NCBI RefSeq assembly: GCF_030159255.1
Contig: NZ_BSCT01000014.1
Span: forward strand, 62,001 to 126,000
Source: Bradyrhizobium sp. SSBR45G
GTDB taxonomy: Bacteria > Pseudomonadota > Alphaproteobacteria > Rhizobiales > Xanthobacteraceae
Direction of reading: 5' to 3'
Length of the DNA stretch: 64,000 nt
Below are positions 59,778 to 64,000 of the stretch, in pieces; within the stretch, counting starts at the first letter, position 1, and every line of letters begins with the position of its first letter. The position numbers and the translations under genes were made by a program. The notes below the pieces were generated by a model, which worked only from the letters and a program-made list of their open reading frames with translations, made no database searches and was not told the origin of the DNA.

Positions 59778-61172
59778 ATGCGCGGACTTTTAAGGTGGAG
59801 CGGCAAATGGTGGCCTGGCGTCATCCCGCTGATCGTGCTTTGGGGCTTTGCCGCCTGGACCAGCACCGTTCCCCTCGAAAATGATCTCGCAAGCCGCAGT
59901 TCGGCCGCGCTCAGGGGCTCGGTGCTGGACAGGACCAGCATCACGGTCGATGGTCGCGACGTGTCTCTGCGGGCGGACGCGTTCTCCGAGGCCGGACGCC
60001 GCGACGCCGTGGCCGCCGTCGATGCCGTGGCCGGCGTGCGGCTCGTCAACGACCAGACCCGGCTGGTGCCCGAGGCCAAGCCCTTCGTGTGGTCGGCCGA
60101 GCGCGACGTCGTGCGGGTGACCCTGGGCGGCAATGCGCCGCTGCCGGCGCTCAAGGGCCGCCTGGTCGAGGCGACGCGTGCGGCGCTGCCCGGCGTGGAA
60201 GTGGCGGATCAGATGGGGCTGGCGCGTGGCGCGCCGTCCCGCTTCGAGGACGCCGCGCTGCTGCTGATCGGCCAGACCGGCAAGCTGAAGGACGGCAAGT
60301 TCACGATCTCCGACGGCGACGTCACGCTGACCGGCATGGCTCGCGAGCTCGGTGGCCGCGAAGCGATCGCCGCGGCGCTCGGCAAGCTGCCGGACGGCTT
60401 CAAGGTCGCCAGCAACGAGGTCAAGGCGCCGCCCTACATCTTCCAGGCCTACAAGGACCCGGTCGCCGTCACCGTGACGCTCTCCGGCAACGTGCCCGAC
60501 GAGAACATCCATGCCGTCGTCGTCGGCTCATCGTCGCGCAAATTCTTCAACGAGAAGGTCGTCGACAATCTCAAGAACAGCGTCGGCGCGCCGGTGAATT
60601 TCGTCAACGCGGTGGTGCCGGCGCTCGGCGCGCTGTCGCGGCTGTCGACCGGCACGCTGGTGGTGTCCGACCGCGACATCAAGATTTCCGGTGACGCACT
60701 GTATGACGCCGCCGCCGCCCAGATCCGGACCGGGCTCGCCAAGGATGTGCCGCAAGGCTGGCAGGTGAAGGCCGACATCACGGTCAAGCCGGCGGCCGCG
60801 CCGGTCGACCCGACGGTCTGCCAGCAGCTGTTCTCGGACGTGCTCGGCAAGGCCAAAATCCGCTTCGAGACCGGCCGCAGCGACCTCGATCGGGATTCCA
60901 CCGGCCTGCTCGACCGCCTGGTCGAGATCGCGTTCCGCTGCCCCGCCGCCACCGTCGACATCATCGGCCATACCGATGCCGACGGCGATGCCGCCGCCAA
61001 TCAGGTGCTGTCGCAGAAGCGCGCCCAGGCCGTGGCTGACTACCTGGTCAGGGCCGGGCTGCCGGCCGACCGCTTCACCCCGATCGGCTATGGCAGCACC
61101 CAGCCGATCGCGTCAAACGATACCGGCGAGGGCCGGGCGCAGAACCGGCGCATCGAATTCCTGGTGAGGTGA
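59778..61172 (+). CDS. BON-domain/OmpA-domain envelope protein
   Basis: 464 residues. An N-terminal membrane helix (WWPGVIPLIVLWGFAAWTSTVPL), three BON-like modules (about 40-330: SSAALRGSVLDRTSITVDGRDVSLRADAFSEAGRRDAVAAVDAVAGVRLVNDQTRL and similar), and a C-terminal OmpA domain (about 345-464: IRFETGRSDLDRDSTGLLDRLVEIAFRCPAATVDIIGHTDADGDAAANQVLSQKRAQAVADYLVRAGLPADRF…GRAQNRRIEFLV). BON modules bind phospholipid and OmpA domains bind peptidoglycan, so it likely links membrane and wall. No good ribosome site before the ATG. Followed 4 bases later by a small membrane protein. Confidence 0.9.
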   Translation: MRGLLRWSGKWWPGVIPLIVLWGFAAWTSTVPLENDLASRSSAALRGSVLDRTSITVDGRDVSLRADAFSEAGRRDAVAAVDAVAGVRLVNDQTRLVPEAKPFVWSAERDVVRVTLGGNAPLPALKGRLVEATRAALPGVEVADQMGLARGAPSRFEDAALLLIGQTGKLKDGKFTISDGDVTLTGMARELGGREAIAAALGKLPDGFKVASNEVKAPPYIFQAYKDPVAVTVTLSGNVPDENIHAVVVGSSSRKFFNEKVVDNLKNSVGAPVNFVNAVVPALGALSRLSTGTLVVSDRDIKISGDALYDAAAAQIRTGLAKDVPQGWQVKADITVKPAAAPVDPTVCQQLFSDVLGKAKIRFETGRSDLDRDSTGLLDRLVEIAFRCPAATVDIIGHTDADGDAAANQVLSQKRAQAVADYLVRAGLPADRFTPIGYGSTQPIASNDTGEGRAQNRRIEFLVR

Positions 61173-61176
61173 CGTC

Positions 61177-61482
61177 ATGGCGTATCTTGTTGCCTTTCAC
61201 TGGGGTTGGCTCGCCGGGGCATTCGCCATCGGGCTGGCGATGGGCTGGGTCGCCGTGGTGCACCGCGCCCCTGGCGTGTCGCGGCTGCTGACCTGGCTGA
61301 TGGCAGCACTGGCTGTGGGGCTGGTGGCTGCAGCCGTGGCGTGCTGGATTCCCGGCCGGGCGGGCTATTGGCTCGAGCTGCTGCTGATCCTGTTCGTGCC
61401 CTATCTCGTCGGCTGCGGCATCGGCACCTGGCTGCGGGCGATGGTGGTGATGCGCAGCATGCGTCAGCGTTCGGCGTCCTGA
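61177..61482 (+). CDS. Small membrane protein following the BON-OmpA protein
   Basis: 101 residues, three hydrophobic helices (HWGWLAGAFAIGLAMGWVAVV, LTWLMAALAVGLVAAAVACWI, YWLELLLILFVPYLVGCGIGTWL). It starts four bases after the BON-OmpA stop, so the two are cotranscribed and perhaps form a complex. No family name known to me. Confidence 0.82.
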   Translation: MAYLVAFHWGWLAGAFAIGLAMGWVAVVHRAPGVSRLLTWLMAALAVGLVAAAVACWIPGRAGYWLELLLILFVPYLVGCGIGTWLRAMVVMRSMRQRSAS

Positions 61483-61918
61483 CGCGGCGCAGCGCGACCG
61501 ATCGCAGGCCGTCCTCCGCCGCGCACAGCGAGACACGAAGGTTTGACAGCAGCTTGGCCTGTCAAAGCGGCAGTGGGCGCTTATCGTCTAGCCATGCGCC
61601 GTCCACCCCCGCGTGCGGGCCCCCGAAAACTGCGGAGGTTGCCGCTCCTCATCGAAGTTTAACCCGGGGTCCGCAGGTTGAACGGGGCCAAGGTCGGCCC
61701 CATGTCAGCCCCGACGACCTGCCCCATGTGCGGCAAAACGGTGCACCGCATTTTCGCGAAGCCTGCTAAGTATATCCATGTGTACGCTTTTGTTCACACG
61801 CCCCGTGTTCCCCAAGGCGCCGAAACGCGCTACCAGGGCGTTGGTTGCGCACATGACATGGCGACCTCCAGGGCGTCCCGTCCCGGCCGTCGTGATTGGA
61901 TCACGGTGAGAGGTGTAG
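61483..61918. other. 436-base gene-free region
   Basis: Small ORFs here (for example 61678-61926, with a CPMCGKT stretch) lack ribosome sites and family features, and I do not call them. The part 61770-61918 probably contains the promoter of the following gene. No repeat seen. Confidence 0.4.
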
Positions 61919-62974
61919 ATGCTTGAAGCCATACGCAGAGCGGCCACGTTCCTGCGCGAGAAGCAGGTCCTGCACAAGCTCGGCGTGCTGATCAGCGTCG
62001 CCGTGATCGCGGTCGCCTGCTACGTGCTCTACCACATGCTGCGTGGCATCGACACCTACGAGGTGCTCGAGGCGATCAAGAGCACGGAGCCGCACCAGAT
62101 CCTGCTCGCAGCGCTGTTCGTCGCCGCCGGCTATTTCACGCTGACCTTCTACGACCTGTTCGCGGTGCGCGCGATCGGCCACGACCACGTGCCCTATCGC
62201 ATCAATGCGCTGGCCGCCTTCACCAGCTATTCGATCGGCCACAATGTCGGCGCCAGCGTCTTCACCGGGGGCGCGGTGCGCTATCGGATCTATTCGGCGC
62301 ATGGGCTGAACGCGATCGACGTCGCCAAGATCTGCTTTCTTGCCGGCCTGACCTTCTGGCTCGGCAATGCCGCCGTGCTCGGCCTCGGTATCAGCTATCA
62401 TCCGGAGGCCGCCGCCTCGATCGATCAGCTGCCGCCCTCGGTCAACCGCATGGCCGCGATCGCCATCCTGGTCGGGCTGATGGGCTATGTCGCCTGGGTC
62501 TGGACCAAGCCACGCGTGGTCGGCCGCGGGCCCTGGACTGTGGTGCTGCCCGGTGGACCGCTGACGCTGCTGCAGATCGCGATCGGCATCATCGATCTCG
62601 GCTTCTGCGCGCTCGCGATGTACGTGCTGGTGCCCGACGAGCCCAATCTCGGCTTCGTGGTCGTCGCCGTGATCTTCGTCTCCGCGACCCTGCTCGGCTT
62701 CGCCAGCCACTCGCCGGGCGGCCTCGGTGTGTTCGACGCCGCGATGCTGGTCGGGCTGTGGCAGATGGACCGCGAGGAGCTGCTGGCCGGAATGCTGCTG
62801 TTCCGCATTCTGTATTATTTGGCGCCGTTCCTCATTTCTGTAATCCTGCTGACGTTTCGCGAGGTTATCATCAGTGCCAGGTCGAAGCGGCTGCGCCAGG
62901 CGGCGCTCAGCCTCGATCCGGGCCCCCCGCCTGAGGCCGCTTATGTGAGGAAGCGCAGCGATTCCGGTGCCTGA
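61919..62974 (+). CDS. UPF0104-family membrane protein (lysylphosphatidylglycerol synthase TM-like, flippase-like)
   Basis: 351 residues, about eight helices: KLGVLISVAVIAVACYVLYHMLRGIDTYEVLEAIKST, YRINALAAFTSYSIGHNVGASVFTGGAVRYRIYS and SHSPGGLGVFDAAMLVGLW are the landmarks of the MprF-like flippase domain. There is no synthase domain. Such proteins are thought to move lipids or glycolipids across the inner membrane. AGGTG before ATG. It precedes a PhoR-like kinase by 29 bases. Confidence 0.88.
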   Translation: MLEAIRRAATFLREKQVLHKLGVLISVAVIAVACYVLYHMLRGIDTYEVLEAIKSTEPHQILLAALFVAAGYFTLTFYDLFAVRAIGHDHVPYRINALAAFTSYSIGHNVGASVFTGGAVRYRIYSAHGLNAIDVAKICFLAGLTFWLGNAAVLGLGISYHPEAAASIDQLPPSVNRMAAIAILVGLMGYVAWVWTKPRVVGRGPWTVVLPGGPLTLLQIAIGIIDLGFCALAMYVLVPDEPNLGFVVVAVIFVSATLLGFASHSPGGLGVFDAAMLVGLWQMDREELLAGMLLFRILYYLAPFLISVILLTFREVIISARSKRLRQAALSLDPGPPPEAAYVRKRSDSGA

Positions 62975-63003
62975 CGCGACCACAAGGGAACAGTAGGACT
63001 GCA

Positions 63004-64000
63004 ATGGCCCTCGACGCTCCCGCCGCAACTCCGCTCTCGATCTTCACCCCCTGGCCGGACCGGCTGCGCCATTCGGCGATCATCCTGCTCGCCGCGGCGC
63101 TGGCGCTGGCCGGACTGGTGCTGCTCGACGAGCTGCTGCCGCTGCGGGCGCTGGCGGTATTCCTGTGTATCGCCGGTGCGGCCCTGGTGCCGTGGCGGCT
63201 GCACAGCGCCGTCGCCAAGCGGGAGGAGGAGCGCCACGCCAATCCGGTCGAGGCGCCGGCCGTGAGCGCCGTGGTCGAAGGCATTCCGGACCCCGCCGTG
63301 CTGCTCGACCGGGCCGGTCGGGTCATCCATCTCAATGCCGCCGCCGCCCAGCTCGCGCCCGCCTTGCGCAAGGGCGAACTGGCCCAGTTCGCACTGCGCA
63401 CGCCCGAGATCATCACCGCGCTGCGCGAGGCCATCGCCACCACCGAGATCCGCCGCGCCAGCTATCACGATCATGTGCCGGTCGACCGCTGGATGGAGTT
63501 GGTCATCACTCCCGTTCCGGTGCCGACCGCGTTCGGCGGCACCGACAAATGCATGCTGATGACGTTCCACGACCTGACGCCGCTGCGCCGGGTCGAGGAG
63601 ATGCGCGCCGATTTCGTCGCCAATGCCAGCCACGAGCTGCGCACGCCGCTCGCCGCGCTGTCAGGTTTCATCGACACCTTGCAGGGACCGGCCAAGGATG
63701 ATCCCAAGGCGCGCGAGCGCTTCCTCGGCATCATGCATACCCAGGCGACGCGCATGGCGCGGCTGATCGACGATCTCCTGTCGCTGTCGCGGGTGGAACT
63801 GTCGGCGCATGTGCAGCCCCACACCATGGTCGATGTCGTCGCCATCATCCGCCAGGTCACCGACGGGCTGGAATCGCTGGCGCGCGAGCGTCAGGTGGTG
63901 ATCGAGACCAGCCTGCCGGACTCTCCAGTCACCATCGCGGGCGACCGCGAGGAGCTGTTGCGTGTGTTCGAGAACCTGATCGAGAACGCGCTGAAATACG
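63004..64000 (+). CDS. phoR: PhoR-like phosphate-regulon histidine kinase, 3' end cut by window edge
   Basis: 332 codons visible. Two N-terminal helices (RHSAIILLAAALALAGLVLLDELLPLRALAVFLCIAGAALVPW), a PAS domain (about 90-190: VVEGIPDPAVLLDRAGRVIHLNAAAAQLAPAL…), HisKA with H-box EEMRADFVANASHELRTPLAALSGFIDTL, and the first part of HATPase (LLRVFENLIENALKY). This is the PhoR plan for sensing phosphate via the Pst system. The G-boxes lie beyond the edge. AGGACTGC before the ATG at 63004. Confidence 0.88.
   Translation, partial: MALDAPAATPLSIFTPWPDRLRHSAIILLAAALALAGLVLLDELLPLRALAVFLCIAGAALVPWRLHSAVAKREEERHANPVEAPAVSAVVEGIPDPAVLLDRAGRVIHLNAAAAQLAPALRKGELAQFALRTPEIITALREAIATTEIRRASYHDHVPVDRWMELVITPVPVPTAFGGTDKCMLMTFHDLTPLRRVEEMRADFVANASHELRTPLAALSGFIDTLQGPAKDDPKARERFLGIMHTQATRMARLIDDLLSLSRVELSAHVQPHTMVDVVAIIRQVTDGLESLARERQVVIETSLPDSPVTIAGDREELLRVFENLIENALKY

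Noticed and set aside
61678..61926. 82-codon frame with CPMCGKT, possible zinc-ribbon protein
   Set aside because: No ribosome site, only one CxxC, atypical composition and it runs into the start of the next gene.

Overview
The window reads as chromosome of a GC-rich alphaproteobacterium of the Bradyrhizobium/Rhodopseudomonas group. The evidence is the combination of a Box-type benzoyl-CoA pathway, a CYP199A-like P450 with its ferredoxin, a CioAB-type bd oxidase, many periplasmic binding proteins, and several families of short dispersed palindromic repeats of the kind common in Bradyrhizobium. No rRNA, tRNA, CRISPR array, transposase or phage gene was seen. Two genes run off the edges: a carboxymuconolactone decarboxylase-like protein on the left and a PhoR-like kinase on the right.

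Layout. 0-9 kb: a pair of acyl-CoA dehydrogenases, a secreted fasciclin protein, a general amino-acid binding protein, an L,D-transpeptidase and a cydAB-DUF2474 oxidase operon. 9-15 kb: an ECF sigma factor and a three-gene signalling cluster (HAMP histidine kinase, REC-DUF3369-histidine kinase, OmpR-type regulator). 15-21 kb: an orphan UgpB, an APH-fold protein with an altered catalytic motif, and a divergent locus of a caspase-like protease facing three tandem paralogous secreted proteins of unknown function plus a fourth secreted protein. 21-32 kb: a peptide-type ABC importer joined to atzG-atzE-atzH-like genes, a GntR regulator and a facing allophanate hydrolase. 33-41 kb: MarR, CYP199A-like P450, [2Fe-2S] ferredoxin and a LIV-type ABC importer with two binding proteins, probably for uptake and O-demethylation or hydroxylation of substituted benzoates. 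42-47 kb: a guanidine-I (ykkC) riboswitch followed by an ABC importer, an arginase-fold guanidine hydrolase and an extremely His-rich small protein. 48-57 kb: boxR, benzoate-CoA ligase, an alpha/beta hydrolase, two envelope-type genes, boxC and boxB; boxA is not in the window. 57-64 kb: SDR, polysaccharide deacetylase, BON-OmpA protein, UPF0104-type membrane protein and phoR.

How it fits together. The most interesting theme is scavenging of nitrogen-rich, carbon-poor compounds. I find -24/-12 (sigma-54) promoter matches in front of the guanidine riboswitch, in front of the ABC/atz operon and, on the other strand, in front of allophanate hydrolase. This suggests one nitrogen-limitation regulon covering guanidine and carboxybiuret/allophanate use, with a ligand-sensing RNA as a second layer for guanidine. 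The His-rich protein next to a presumably Ni-dependent guanidinase is a candidate metallochaperone of a type different from HypA/HypB. A second theme is aromatic acid use (CYP199A-LIV and Box genes). A third is the undescribed caspase / triplicated secreted protein locus.
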